DNA of 64,000 bases, taken from assembly GCA_032622095.1 (NCBI GenBank), contig CP136065.1:92825343-92889342 (forward strand), read 5' to 3'. Shown here piece after piece: positions 1 to 11,454 of this stretch. Source of the stretch: Siphonodentalium dalli. Taxonomy: Eukaryota; Mollusca; Scaphopoda; Gadilida; Siphonodentaliidae. Each line of letters opens with the position of its first letter. Within the stretch, counting starts at the first letter, position 1. The position numbers and the translations under genes are program-made. Under the pieces are notes generated by a model that saw only the letters and a program-made list of their open reading frames with translations, was not told where the DNA came from and ran no database searches.

Positions 1-378
1 AGAAAGAAAAGACTATATAGTTACACATGGTTACATACTTATTAGACACCTTTCGCAAATGAACTACGACATATTATTATTATAAATAGGGTAGCACGTC
101 ACTAGAATTTGTGTTCTTTCTATACGTTGTCGTTTTGCCCATTCGTTGTTACGATTACGGTTTTGGATTTTCAACAAAACTCACAAATACATCATATAGT
201 AATAAGTTCGCGATCGTTTCTCATCTCCTCAATGTTGGAGATGATTCCGAGATTATGTCCTTCAATTGTGATCGTCATGTGGTAATCAAATCGTTCGTCG
301 TCGTGAAACGCGAGAATCTTGCGAAAAACAAATCGCTAAGCTATCTATGATCTTATAACAGCATAACTAAGTACAAAA

Positions 379-814
379 TGTGACCCGCCATATCAAATCC
401 AGTCGTAAGTCGGGATTTTTTTGTACCCTGTGCCAATGCAGGTCGCCTCGCATATATAAGAGAATGCATTGGCCTAACAATTTTTTACAATTTTAATAAT
501 TTTTTCTTGTATTCTTTAACAATTTTATAATTTCACCCATACAGAGCCCCAGACAAACATGAGCAGACGACACTCTTCTGTTTGCTTCTATATATGTGTG
601 GGGCTCCCTGCAGGGTAATGGATGTTTTTTTTATTTTATGTCCTAAAAATTGTAAGAAACATTTATTTAAAAAAAATGATAAATAATTGTTAGGCCAATG
701 CATTCTCTTATATATGCGAGGCGACCTATGGTCGACTCGCATATATAAGAGAATGCATTGGCACAGGGTAAAAAAAATCCCGACTTACGACTGGATTTGA
801 TATGGCGGGTCACA
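379..814. repeat. Hairpin element with ~100-bp terminal inverted repeats (MITE-like)
   Basis: The left arm (about 379-481) reappears reverse-complemented at about 687-814. The outer 35 bp are essentially perfect (TGACCCGCCATATC inward) and an inner block contains GCATATATAAGAGAATGCAT. The right arm has a small internal duplication of that block at 720-760. The spacer is AT-rich and holds a shorter inverted pair around GAGCCCCA/TGGGGCTC. The structure is that of a non-autonomous DNA transposon. The superfamily is not assigned because no clear target duplication is visible. Confidence 0.75.
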
Positions 815-1059
815 AATAATCACGGCATGAAGACACCAAATCCCTTTACAGCGAGTGACAAAGCATGTCTCACACACGGACTCATAGACGGCATTTCGAC
901 AAAAAGGTTTTGTACGGTCCGAAAACAAAAACGACAACATATAGCTGTTCGTAATAATTATCTATGTAATGGATAATTACTCAGACAATATGTGCAACAT
1001 GATAATTAGATAAATAACATTACTAAACTACACTCAATAATATATACACCAAAATCGTC

Positions 1060-1310
1060 TACGCCAATGTCACCATCACCATTACCATCGTCGTCATCGT
1101 CGTCGTCCCTATCGGTAGTATCATCGTCATCAGTGTCGTCATCGTACACGTCATTAGAATTATAATCATCATCTTTGTCATTATCATCATCAACATCACC
1201 ATCATCATTATCATCGTCATCATCATCATCATCAATTCACCATCATGATTGTCTACATCGTCATATAAGCATCACAATCTTTATCATCATCTATCGTCGT
1301 TCATTGTGTG
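1060..1310. repeat. ATC/GTC trinucleotide microsatellite
   Basis: About 250 bp dominated by imperfect CATCAT, CGTCAT and ATCATC trinucleotides. This is a plain simple-sequence repeat. The G/T-rich strand complement resembles the larger ATG/GGT array at 11.63-12.03 kb. Confidence 0.85.
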
Positions 1311-1330
1311 AAAGGTGTCTATTCTGAATG

Positions 1331-1448
1331 GGTGAAAAAAAAAATTTCTTCGGATGTTGTTAATCACTGGGGGTGCGATGTGAGAAAAAAAAAAATTCTT
1401 CGGACGAAGACGACGATGTTGGTAATCACTGGGGGTGCGATGTGAGAA
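1331..1448. repeat. Two-copy tandem duplication (~55-65 bp)
   Basis: A poly-A run followed by TTCTTCGGA and then AATCACTGGGGGTGCGATGT occurs twice in succession. The second copy carries a short extra ACGAAGACGACG insert. It is a local duplication with no coding content seen. Confidence 0.7.
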
Positions 1449-1689
1449 GTTGTTCGCGTCCGAATAATGATACCGTCCACGCGCACAAAGCTTCGGTGCT
1501 GTTGCGCTAAAAACTTCTTGTCCGCCATTTTATGAAGAGAACCAACTCGAGACAGCATAAAAAAACTGACTATTTATGGCTACTCAATGCAATTCCATAA
1601 TAGAAGAACTATGTACTCAGTATGCGCATTGAAGCTGGAATATTAAGTTGTGGCTGTTTCCCCATTGGATTATATGTAAAATATTACAT

Positions 1690-2180
1690 GCCATTAAAGG
1701 TAATCAATCCGATAAAACTCCTCTCAATTACTATTTCAATGGCTTCGGGGGTCAAAACTATTTGATTCGAGTCGAGGAAGTCACCCATCAAAGCTCAGAT
1801 TTGTTAGATATCGATTTTAGAAATCTATTATTTTTCATTATCGGGAATTCTTTCTGGCCCAGAAGACAGTCAAAATTTCGTTATTATTACCACTTGATTA
1901 TAGAGTTATCCATCCTTGTCTGTTTGAATAGAGTTTTGGCGTAAAATCTCGAGCAGGTTACCAAATTGACGGCAGTTATTAGTACTCATCTCGAGCAATT
2001 AACAAATTTCAAAAATCAATATCTAATAACTCTGAGCTTTGTTTGATGGGTTCCTCGACTCGAATCAAATATTTTTTACCCCCAAAGCCAAAGAAATAGT
2101 AATATAGGACCCTCTGATCGGATTCTTGTTGTTGGAATCTGTTGAGATGGGGACCCTCTTTACAGATTGAGTACCTTTAA
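1690..2180. repeat. Diverged inverted repeat
   Basis: About 1699-1830 and 2010-2130 are reverse complements of each other with scattered mismatches. Shared blocks include TTTGATTCGAGTCGAGGAA and GGCTT(C/T)GGGGGT. The middle carries CTCGAGCA(G/A)(G/T)TTA twice. It looks like an aged fold-back element. Confidence 0.65.
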
Positions 2181-2699
2181 ATGCTTATACTCACATCGAA
2201 CTAAGCATTTTATGAAATATACGACAGTGAAAGCTCAAATTTACTGCAAGATAATTCACATTACAATAAATTCTTATTCTATACTGTAGGTCCCGAAATG
2301 GATAACGGTCGATGTTAAAAACACGTTAATCTCTCTTCGCTTCGATATTTTCGATACGGTTCCGTGCCGATGTGATCTTCGAGTTTCGCTGCCTGAGACT
2401 GTTCTGGGCATGTTATTTCGATGACGGATATATTATTCTGATTTTAGGATACCTGAACTGATTCGTTCTGTAGTTGGGGTCCAGCAATCGCAAAGAAACA
2501 TCAGTATATTTACTTAGTTATGTACTGTGCTTACTGCTTCATCATTGTTTTTGTATGATTATGTTAGCGAATAAAGAACACTGTATATGCATCACCAAGT
2601 TGCATGGACACTTACATTAGGCACTTAGCTTAGCTGTATACATATTAAGTTAGCTTATATTTTATAATTGAAGCCACAAATACACATAATAAGTTAATA

Positions 2700-3080
2700 A
2701 TATTCACTTATTAATTTTTCCTGGTATCGAAATAGGTCGATAACTACTTGAACTACCTTTCTATACGGGCATTATATGGTCCCAGAATTACGCATTGTAG
2801 TCATGAAAAATATAACTTTGAACAGGGTGTTTGGGTCCCAAACAAACAAAAGCCACGTGTACGGCATGAAACAGAAAAGAGTGTTCCTTGTTAGTATATT
2901 CCTGACATGGTAGAAATAATTTAAATATATGGTTTGTTTCACTTCTGTGCGAACAATTGAAAACAACTGGAAAATGGCTGTTCCCATAGCCAGTATTTGT
3001 CAGAGCATATGCAGCCGGTATATCAATATTTCGTGTATACCTCATTCCAAATTACGTAAACACCAATTGAAAGCTCGAAT
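2700..3080 (+). repeat. Dispersed repeat, copy 1 (partner at 63.18-63.56 kb)
   Basis: This segment aligns in the same orientation with 63180-63555. Shared blocks include GTATCGAAATAGGTCGATAA, GTGTTTGGGTCCCAAACAAA and AGCCGGTATATCAATA. The two copies have diverged by substitutions and short indels. No open frame is conserved between them, so the short ORFs here are not treated as genes. Confidence 0.75.
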
Positions 3081-3264
3081 GGGCCATGTCCGTTTAACTT
3101 GAGGACACCATTTGCATCATTTAATTACAGAGACACCAGGAAAGGGGTACTGTACTCTAAATCCGATCATCTATGGGACCATCTTACTCAACAAAATATA
3201 TGGGACAAATGAACGTTGCAAATAACATTGTAGTTATAATGAAAACGACTTTGGCTCAACTTAC

Positions 3265-3372
3265 TTGCGTAACAATTCCCGTTTGCGTGAAGGTAGTGGT
3301 AGTCATTACAGACGCACTCGTTACTGGAACACCACGAGCTGAGAGGGTCGCATGACCCATCGCAGACGTCAC
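3265..3372 (-). CDS. Gene A, cysteine-rich EGF/EB-like exon (most downstream seen)
   Basis: A 108-bp exon on the minus strand. The acceptor reads ..CAAAGTAG at 3373 and the donor is GTAAGT at 3259-3264, with phase 1 on both sides, so 36 codons can be spliced in or out without changing frame. The product has six cysteines in the pattern C-x3-C-x6-C-x4-C-x-C-x11-C (starting DVCDGSC, with ECVCND in the middle), typical of extracellular EGF/EB-type disulfide modules. It lies 2.4 kb downstream of the next gene A exon, with the same phase and cysteine order. I see no terminal exon further left, so the gene probably continues outside the window. It is short, and it is called on splice signals, phase and cysteine spacing together. 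Confidence 0.75.
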
Positions 3373-4452
3373 CTACTTTGATACCTAGAGTATAGATATG
3401 ACAAAATAAAAGGTGTTATCAATATATCCTAATATTATTTTGTTTTTTTTATTAATAGGAGGTTTTAATTGATGGCGAGATGTCGACTTTCAAAACAAGT
3501 TTTAACACGTTTTGAATTTTGGTGAGCCTGGCAAAACTTCAAAATGTTGGTGAGCGACTACAAGCTGTTTATTTCATGAGGTTTATTTGCTAGTTTGCTA
3601 AGTTATGTCTCAATTAATTACATCGCTAACAAACCAACAGGAAATGGCCTATACAGTTGAAATTAACAGGCTGCTTCTCAAACATACATAGAATTATCGA
3701 TTGATCACGCTGTCTTCACAAATTCGTCGTTTTTTATTGGCTCGTGGACAATGTGCACCCGATCGACTTTGGCTTGCATATCGTGTTAGTTTCAAGCCCT
3801 ACAGTGAAACATCGGAACCTAGAGTGAAATAACAATACGCGATATCACTGTAGCTATGGAGAGATAGATACAACGATCTACATGATTTACGTTTCGGTAA
3901 TTTTCCGATATTTTATAGGTAATCATATAATAAAGAGCGTTCTCACTTATGAGCTCTGGTGATGTTTTCGACGTATTATTATAGAAGACTGTGTGGATTT
4001 TCGCGATAGCTATGTGATACGGCCATACGCCGCCATAGAGCGGACAATCACACTAACTTTGCCATGCACAGCCCGCATCCAAGTTTTGTACTACTTCTGT
4101 GAACAGTGATTGAGAAATACTGCTCGCGCAGAATACATGGTTTATCGACCCATTTGGATACTGTGAAAAATTCTAAAGCGAATAATATTATGTGTATTTT
4201 GGAGCGCAAACCGCCATGTGGCTTTAAAGGCACACTTAATTTTCGAGCCGCCAATTGTTTTTTTTATTGTGCCTTGATATACGGTTTTAATACATACTTT
4301 GCCATAAAATATGATCAATATACTATAATTCATCACCATTTGGATTGTATTTGTCTCGTAAGGTGCACATAGAGTAATAGAAAATAGCTGAAATAATAAA
4401 ATCACCCCCCCCCGTTGGCTCACAGAAAGCAACAGAATTCAAACTAAAGATG

Positions 4453-4495
4453 TATTTTCAATGGAAGGGAGAGTTATTCACCCTCCATTGAAAAT
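4453..4495. repeat. Short perfect hairpin
   Basis: ATTTTCAATGGA and TCCATTGAAAAT flank an (A)GGGAGAGTTATTCACCC loop region. It is a small stem-loop of unknown meaning inside the gene A intron. Confidence 0.6.
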
Positions 4496-4499
4496 AATT

Positions 4500-5777
4500 G
4501 ACTTTGTGCATAAACTTGATCACAGAACAGACGCAGTTTGTCAATAAAAACAACATGTTCACAATTCTTGCATCGAATAAGTTTAAAATACAATGTTTTG
4601 GAGCTTACTCTTTCAAATGTTATATCATATGGCATATATTTGACAATATGTGTATTGGGGTTTCGAAAATGAAGTGGGCCTTTAAAGAAGTAAATATTTA
4701 TTAACGCCACCGGTGTATACTGTGGGCCAAATTATAAAATTTCATGGTCCTATGTAGGTTTTATAAATAGATTGGGTTTAAAAGCTGTAGTGCTACCCCG
4801 AATGCGGTTATTTTGGGACGCGTTAAAGTTGTACTGCTACCCCGACTCCGGTAAAACCTGTAGTTGGAATGTCCAAGTTCGTGAAAGTTCTATTGACTCT
4901 GCCGATGATTTGAGAAGCTTTATTGTTTTATGATATTGTAGAAAGGCTAATCTGGCCGTGTCAAATTGAGCTATAGTGATGGGATATCTCGCAGGACAAC
5001 ATATTTCGAGTTTCCATGGGGTGTGTATTCGCTGGATGTCTTATAGTTACAGTATGTAACCATTATGACCGCGTTAATTGCTTTCGACGTTTAGGTATGA
5101 ACAATAGCTGGGCCATGCACCCTTGGCGATAACACAATACCTCCGATTTTTTATCCGCATTTAGAAGCTTTCCGGTGTGGTGAATGAGAAACCTGCAGTC
5201 ATAAGCCGTAGTTCTTTGTAATAATTTGAAGGATTAGTTGTTTTAACGGAATTCTGAGGCGGTGCATTCATGTAACCAATATATTTTATATTATAATTTA
5301 TATTTGTGGCTAATAATATGATATTGGTGGCGTTACCATTTCTGACTATGGTTTTCTGGTATTTGTCTGCGGGAGTTCAACCATTGTGTTCTGTGAAATG
5401 GTACACTCGATGTGGTTGGATTTAAGGAACATCTATTAAACGAGAAATATGTTACCTGCATTATTTTATCATGTTATAAAGTTATTCATCGGAACCAGTC
5501 TCTGCGTCAGAACGTGAAATAAAATTGGTTTGAACTGCATGGGGTAATATGATATCTATAAATGGGTGTAGCTGGACCATGTCATGAATCTCTACTCTGG
5601 ACATGGTAGAGATCATATTTCACCATTACAAAACCGATTGAAACACCGTGGGTACAAACCCATGATCACATGGCATGATCTACTAGCGTAGCCAGAGGGC
5701 AGATTCATGGCATGATCTACATTACAAGGCACATATAAACCGAATGAGAAACCTTGGGTACAAACCAATTAACGTAC
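4500..5777. other. Intronic sequence without recognised content
   Basis: AT-rich intron of gene A between the exons at 3265-3372 and 5778-5915. Short open frames here lack codon structure or domain motifs. Nothing recognised apart from the repeat TGTAGTGCTACCCCGA / TGTACTGCTACCCCGA at about 4785-4845. Confidence 0.5.
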
Positions 5778-5915
5778 CTTGATCACATGTTCCTGGGGTG
5801 GCGACTGATACCTGATGGTACACCTGACACTGACAGGTGTGTGGTGTCACATCACATTGTGTCCCTGTTGCCGAGCACTGCTGGTAACACATGGCCCCAC
5901 GTGTTGCGCCGATGA
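5778..5915 (-). CDS. Gene A, six-cysteine EGF/EB-like exon (138 bp, duplicate of 11293-11430)
   Basis: Minus-strand exon with acceptor TTTCAG just upstream (5916-5921) and donor GTACGT at 5772-5777, symmetrical phase 1-1, 46 codons. Six cysteines fall as C-x3-C-x6-C-x6-C-x-C-x13-C (MCYQQC, then HTCQCQVYHQVS, then GTCDQ). The exon at 11293-11430 has the same length and the same cysteine positions, and most residues are identical, so one arose from the other by exon duplication. The exon likely adds one extracellular disulfide module to a secreted or surface protein. Family assignment (EGF versus EB module) is by spacing only. The exon structure itself is well supported. Confidence 0.85.
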
Positions 5916-6177
5916 CTGAAACCAAGAATACAGCATCATAATATCGCACTTTTACCTGATGGCATTATTCCACCGTGGTGTATGGCGGACTTTTGAACCA
6001 ATTCCTGTACTCGAAACAACACAACAACTCGAAACAGAATGTGTTGTATGGCGACTCAGAAAAACGAAAACAAAGTATATCCACAAATATCCACATTCCT
6101 ACCGTTTACTCGGTAATTTTGATATGTAGGATATAACGAGCTATTCGTATAACGTATAGTACTTGAGCGTAGAGTTG

Positions 6178-6303
6178 TATATATGATCCAAAAGAATGGA
6201 GACATGACTTATAAAACGATCATTTAATACATTTGTAAGTCTATGAATGTATTAAATGATCGTTTTATAAGTCATGTCTCCATTCTTTTAGATCATATAT
6301 ATA
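6178..6303. repeat. Near-perfect hairpin, ~55-bp arms
   Basis: The left arm 6178-6233 and right arm 6246-6303 are reverse complements with a single mismatch, separated by a 12-nt loop. The arms contain GGAGACATGACTTATAAAAC. The right arm runs into the TA repeat that hosts the next Helitron. Such arm identity suggests recent formation or a very young fold-back element. Confidence 0.85.
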
Positions 6304-6323
6304 TATATATATATATATCTATA

Positions 6324-8561
6324 TCTATATTTGCGACTGTCTGTCTGTCTGTCTGTCTGTGTTCTATAGAAATTTACAGGGGACCATCTAGATGATGCCA
6401 AAGGGGTCTACTAGGAGTAGCTTTTTACGAGAAAGATAATGGTCGGATTTAGAATTTTCTAAAGTGACGCCGTTGTTGTCAGGGGCAGAAAAGGGGGAGG
6501 GGCAGAAAAAAAAATTGTCGCCGATTGCCACCAAACTTATATATAATAATCCCCATAATATGAGGAATCTAATGGCGTTGTTTAAATATGGCAAAAGTCG
6601 CGCCGATCGCGTCAGGGGTGCCCGGAAGGGGGGGGGGGGGCAGATTTTTTTCTGTCTCCGATTGCCACGAAACTTACATATAATTAACCCCATGATATGA
6701 AGAATCCAACGGTGTGGTTTAAATATGTCAAAAGTGGCGTCGTTTGAGTCAGGGATGAACGGAAGGGGAGAGGGGCACCAAAATTGATAAAAATGCCAGA
6801 GGGACCGATTTGCACCAAATTGATATATATTCTTCTTCGTGATACAAGGAATATTATCGTGTGGTTTAGATACACCAAATTGGTGCCATATGGGTGAGAG
6901 ATATGGGGACCTTAAATTTGATATAATATGTATACTCGCCTATTTTCACCAATTTCATATATATGCATCTCTAATCTCCAATGAGTCTTAGTGTGTGCAG
7001 CTTGAGTCCGAAATAGGGACGGGAGGGTCACCAAAACAGATACAAAATATTTTTATTACCAATTACCATCAAATTCAGACACGTTCTTCTCAAATGATAC
7101 AAGAAATACAATCGTGCTGTCTGTCTGTCTTTTTGTCTGTCTGTGTGCGTTCTATATATAACTGCGCGCGGTACAATCGAGATGGCACCAAGGCGTTCTA
7201 AGACGGGTAACTTTTTGCAAGGAAGATAATGGTGCGGGTTAAAATTTTCAAAAATGACGCTATTGGTGGGAGGGAAAATTAAAAAAAAATGGTGAAATAG
7301 TTTTCTCGCTGATTTCCACCAAACGAATACATAATCACCTTCGCAATATGGCGTTGTTCGAGTCAGCGTTGCATCAACAATTGAACAGGCAATTCATCAT
7401 TGAGACCCAATCAAACCATGATGCAATATATATACTAAGGAAATGGCCACCTATACGCCTTTGGCTTACTGCCAAATCCTTTTCTCTAATGTTAAATTGT
7501 TATCGTCCTTATATTATGTATTATATGTGCTATTCTTGAGAATAAAATATTGTTTACACTAACAATTGATTTAATAAACCAAATTCCACCAAATTCATAC
7601 ACGTTTTTCTCTAATGATATAGCATGAATTGAATCACATTTGGTGTCGTTTGCGTCACGGATGGCGAGCGGATATGCACTATCGTTGATAAGATTGCTAT
7701 TCGCCGATATCCACATATAAGTTATATACAGTCACCAGGCCATCTCCATATCATTTTAAGTAGTTGGGCGTTCACATTTCACAATCCCGACATATGGTGA
7801 CCCACATACGTCACTTGAACAATTATATCTTCTTAACAGTCATATTTATATGGTAGTGGCAATCAAGGCATTCACACAATGAGCTAGCAAACAGAGATAA
7901 CTAGTCAAATATAGCTTCTTCTGATATACAAGAAAATGCAGTTTGTAGCACAAGACTTTTCAGGATCCTACCAATACTGACATCTGACAATGGTTTTAGA
8001 ACAGACTCATCGACTGACATAAACAACTCAAAATATCGCTCTGTGCCTGGCACGTGTAGCTGATATATATGCGCAGTAACATTTCGTTTAAACTAAGAAT
8101 ATTTAGTCAATATATAGCACCACAAACAGAGGTGTGCACCTGCAAATTTCTTTGAAACATCTGTATCTTCATGGAGATATGATAGCCAGGTGTCCTCGAG
8201 ATCTTAGTCCAACCCACTAGATTGATTGATTCATCTCAATATGTAAAACCCAATTATCATCTTTTATCGCACTAATGTGTTTATGATGTTCATGTATCAT
8301 ATTATAACGTCTAATGTATACGCAGTTGTAAATAAATAAATACTTCATTATTGGTGGAACGGATTAATCGCGATAAACAGAATGACAATTGACAAGGTGA
8401 GCCACTACTTATATTCCATGACTGTAATAATCATGTTTTGTGATGCTATTTGAAGATACAATTTATGAGAAAACGTATAACACTTTAAGCAAGAGCATTC
8501 TATATTCCCAACAAATATCCACAACATACATTAACCTGGGCAACGCCGGGTAACCCTGCTA

Positions 8562-8562
<1 letters not shown>
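6324..8562 (+). mobile_element. Non-autonomous Helitron with internal ~140-bp tandem repeats (H1)
   Basis: The 5' end reads TCTATATTTGCGACTG followed by (GTCT)n, directly after a TA run. An alternative TC start lies at 6318. The 3' end has a stem ACCTGG-GCAACG-CCGGGT, seven bases, then CTAG followed by host T at 8563. A TC start, a subterminal hairpin and a CTRR end inserted between A and T are Helitron hallmarks. Between about 6370 and 7000 lie three to four diverged units of about 140 bp (GATTGCCACCAAACTTATAT type). A second GTCT-rich start and partial unit set occurs at 7115-7340. No Rep/helicase coding is visible. The rest (7.7-8.5 kb) is unique. A related 5' portion sits inverted at 53.08-54.0 kb. 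Confidence 0.7.

Positions 8563-8592
<30 letters not shown>
8563..8592. repeat. TA dinucleotide repeat separating two Helitron 3' ends
   Basis: A 30-bp alternating TA tract lies exactly between the CTAG end of the plus-strand Helitron and the CTAG end of the minus-strand Helitron. Confidence 0.9.
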
Positions 8593-8593
<1 letters not shown>

Positions 8594-9329
8594 TAGAAGG
8601 TGACCCGACTTCGTCCGGGCTTTGACCTTGAATTGTCCATTTTGAAGGTCAAGGTCAAGTGGGGTCACGATTTGACCAGTCCAAAACACTGCCGGACAAA
8701 TGTACCCGACAAACGTGCCCGTCGAAATCCATCCGGTTTTACCCGATTTGACCTTGAATTGATCATTTTGAAGGTCAAGGTCAGGTCGGGGTCACGATTT
8801 GACCCGTCCAAAACAATCAGTGGACAAAAGTAACCCCACGTATCAAATTTCGTCGAAATCCCATCAAAATTGGCGATTTGACCTTGAAGTTACCCGATTT
8901 CAAGGTCAAGGTCACGTCGCACGGCCAAATGAATATGCTTATAAGACTCCCCATACGAAAGAACCCCCACATACCAAGTTTCATCGAAATCCCGTGATAT
9001 TCGGGCGTTTGACCTTGAAAATGACCAGATTTCAAGGTCAAGGTCACGTCGCACGGCAAATTAATAGGCCTATGCCACTCCCCCGGCCGAAGGTACCCCC
9101 ACATACCAAGTTTCATCGAAATCCCGTGATATTCGGGCGTTTGACCTTGAAATGACCCGATTTCAAGTCAAGGTCACGTCGCACGGACAAATTAATAGGC
9201 CCACGACACCCCCCGGCCGAAAATACCCCCACATACCAAGTTTCATCGAAATCGGCTCGGCCGTTTTCGAGTTCATCGCGAACACACAGACACACACACA
9301 CAGACAGATCTTCCAAAATATATAATAGA
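8593..9329 (-). mobile_element. Short non-autonomous Helitron with nuclear-receptor-like repeats (H2)
   Basis: On the minus strand the 5' end is TCTATTATATATTTTGGAAG followed by a GTCTGTGTGTG tract (right edge 9329). The 3' end has a CCCGGACGAAGTCGGG stem, a few bases, then CTAG and host T (left edge 8593). The 737-bp element has no coding capacity. It contains about five tandem units of roughly 131 bp, beginning TTTGACCTTGAA near 8621, 8756, 8876, 9007 and 9139. Each pairs with a downstream TCAAGGTCAAGGTCA, so every unit can fold. The boundaries are called from Helitron end rules and are clear. Confidence 0.75.
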
Positions 9330-9429
9330 TATTTCCATCTGGATTTTTCTGCTGGTTCGATGTCAACCAAATTTGGTGTGGTGACTCTGGGTACCCTGGT
9401 GGAAGTTATAACGGCGTTAGTTTTTCAAA

Positions 9430-9640
9430 ATAAATAAAAAAGGGCATATTTCAGCAACATATTTACGCTCTTTATATATGAGTTTTCACTGTGGCCCGCG
9501 CCATCCAACAGAATAACGGCTATAAGTCCATTACGGTCTAAAATAAAAAAAACAAAATAAGTCCAATATGAACCAATGTCAATATTTAGGTCCAATATCA
9601 ACTTATTTGCCCGAGGATATATTGAAGTAGCATAATAATA
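9430..9640 (+). repeat. MITE fragment related to 61.48-61.89 kb
   Basis: CGCTCTTTATATATGAGTTTTCACTGTGGCCCGCGCC followed by a variant of GAATAACGGCT matches, with changes, the centre of the inverted-repeat element at 61.7-61.75 kb. The flanking CAATATGAAC and TATTTAGGT blocks resemble that element's arms. This is a degraded copy. Confidence 0.55.
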
Positions 9641-10138
9641 TGATCAATATATATCAAACATCATATATGATCAATATAATAATATCAAACATTATGTACC
9701 ATCATGAAATAACAAAGTATCATATTGCCATGCCAAGTGCGCACACAGGGCAGCTAGTTGTACGGCGTTCCATATGATACGGGCAATACAAGTATATACT
9801 TAGTAGACAGGTTGAAGCCAATACAAATGACACGTATCAAATAGTAAAATGTAACAACTGATAAAAGGTACATTGACCCTTCCTTGCTAAACACTGACTG
9901 ACGAGCAGTTCAATTAGGAACCCATTGAATCCATAAAAATAGGAATCCTTCTGAGGTTGAATTATAATTTGGTTTGTGTGTCGTCTGCTTATATTTTCTA
10001 AACATCCATACCGATGAATAATAGGCTATTCCAACGTATTATTTTATATAGCTGAATGGGGAATCAATTTAAAATAAAGGAAGGGTTAAATGTATTTCAT
10101 GTGGATGTTGATCCGTACAACCCTGAATTGTTATACAG

Positions 10139-10349
10139 TAATGCCCTAAGTATAATCAACTCTTTAACTACAGCAGAATTATGGGTTACTTTTCAGGATT
10201 TAGTCGGGAATATGGCTTGTTGCCATTCATCGGAAAGCCATTCATCGGAAAGCTTTCCGATGAATGGCAACAAGCCATATTTCCGACTAAATCCTGAAAA
10301 GTTACCCATAATTCTGCTGTAGTTAAAGAGTCCATTACTTAGGGCATTA
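10139..10349. repeat. Large near-perfect palindrome
   Basis: About 95-bp arms (AATGCCCTAAGTA at the left edge, TACTTAGGGCATT at the right) are reverse complements with only a few differences. Near the centre, a block of about 15 bp (CCATTCATCGGAAAG) is repeated in tandem on the left arm. Both short ORFs covering this region are by-products of the palindrome. It sits inside a dispersed-repeat copy (GGGGAATCAATTTAAA). Confidence 0.85.
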
Positions 10350-10925
10350 CTGTATATATCGCCTACAACGCGGTTCTGATATATCAAGAATATTGGAAAT
10401 ACGCCTGGAGTATTGTTATATAATTTAAAACACCTCGATCCATAAAGTTATAAACCTGTCTGAGGAAAACAAAACAAAATAGTGTTCATTCATGCTGCTA
10501 ATTTCATGTGACACAGGAACGTTTGATGGCAGTTTTTGAGATGAGACCGACATTGAGGTGAATAGATATTTTAACATCTCCGTGCAGAAACCTCGAGTTT
10601 CTTTTTCTCAGTCGCGCCATGTTCACATTGAGCTCTTCTTGTAATTGGGTTAAGTGTTTCTCCATGCCAAAATATTCTTTCAGGTTTCGGTATATAACAC
10701 ACTTAATAAACGTGTACTACATTACCTGAAAAGTGAAGAATGACACTGAATGTGAGCGTTGCGAGACATTATGGACATTGCAAGAATTCATGTTCTCAGT
10801 CAGCCTGTTCTCGGAAAAATAAGCAAACAGCCGACGTATTTTGATGAGCGAAATACGCTCATATTGGAATTATTTAACATCGAACTTATTCTATAAGGGA
10901 CATATGTGTAATTAGAATATAATAA

Positions 10926-11254
10926 GGCTGAAGGGGTCACTCTCACCAAAAAAAGTGCTGAAGGGTACACAGGATTTTCAAAATGTGCTGAAGGGTACAC
11001 ATGGTTTGAAATGTCGTTCTAAAGGGCATTCAGTTTTCGTATCTGCCATGAGTTCTGTTAGAGAATAATTGTTTACGTTCCAATGAATATTAAAATGTAC
11101 TGAAAACAAACTGCTAATGTGCGACAGACTTTCATAAACACAATTTAAGTAATGGTGTTCGTGCCGATCACAAATCATGTGTACCCTTCAGCACATTTTC
11201 AAACCCTGTGTACCCTTCAGCACTTTTTTTGGTGAGAGTGACCCCTTCAGCTAT
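10926..11254. repeat. Fold-back element with ~77-bp arms next to an exon
   Basis: GCTGAAGGGGTCACTCTCACC (left arm about 10926-11004) is repeated reverse-complemented at 11178-11254. Each arm holds two GTGCTGAAGGGTACACA units. The right arm ends about 40 bp from the donor of the gene A exon at 11293-11430, so an expressed pre-mRNA would carry a strong stem there. Confidence 0.8.
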
Positions 11255-11292
11255 ACTAAGTATCAATGTGTATCTCAAACATGCGTACAAAC

Positions 11293-11430
11293 CTGGGTCA
11301 CATGTTCCCGGGGTGTCGACTGACACCTGGTGGTACACCTGACACTGACAGGTATGCGGTGTTTGGTCACATTCTATCCCTGCTGCCGCGCACTGTTGGT
11401 AACACACGTCTCCATGTGCCTCACCGATGA
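11293..11430 (-). CDS. Gene A, six-cysteine EGF/EB-like exon (138 bp)
   Basis: Minus-strand exon bounded by acceptor ATTTCAG (from 11431) and donor GTTTGT (ending at 11292), phase 1-1, 46 codons. The product (VIGEAHGDVCYQQC ... HTCQCQVYHQVS ... GTCDP) has the spacing C-x3-C-x6-C-x6-C-x-C-x13-C. It is nearly the twin of the exon at 5778-5915, which supports tandem exon duplication inside one gene. It follows the exon at 12070-12201, and the phases agree. The role is inferred as an extracellular disulfide-rich module. No calcium-binding EGF consensus is visible. Confidence rests on canonical splice sites plus conservation between the two copies. Confidence 0.85.
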
Positions 11431-11454
11431 CTGAAATTGAAAACACAGTACACT

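Noticed and set aside
8600-9370. Overlapping ORFs up to 118 codons in the GGTCA repeat
   Set aside because: Open frames exist on both strands and follow the 131-bp unit. This is non-coding tandem repeat inside a Helitron.
10056-10387. Complementary ORFs of 88 and 64 codons
   Set aside because: They mirror each other through the palindrome at 10139-10349.
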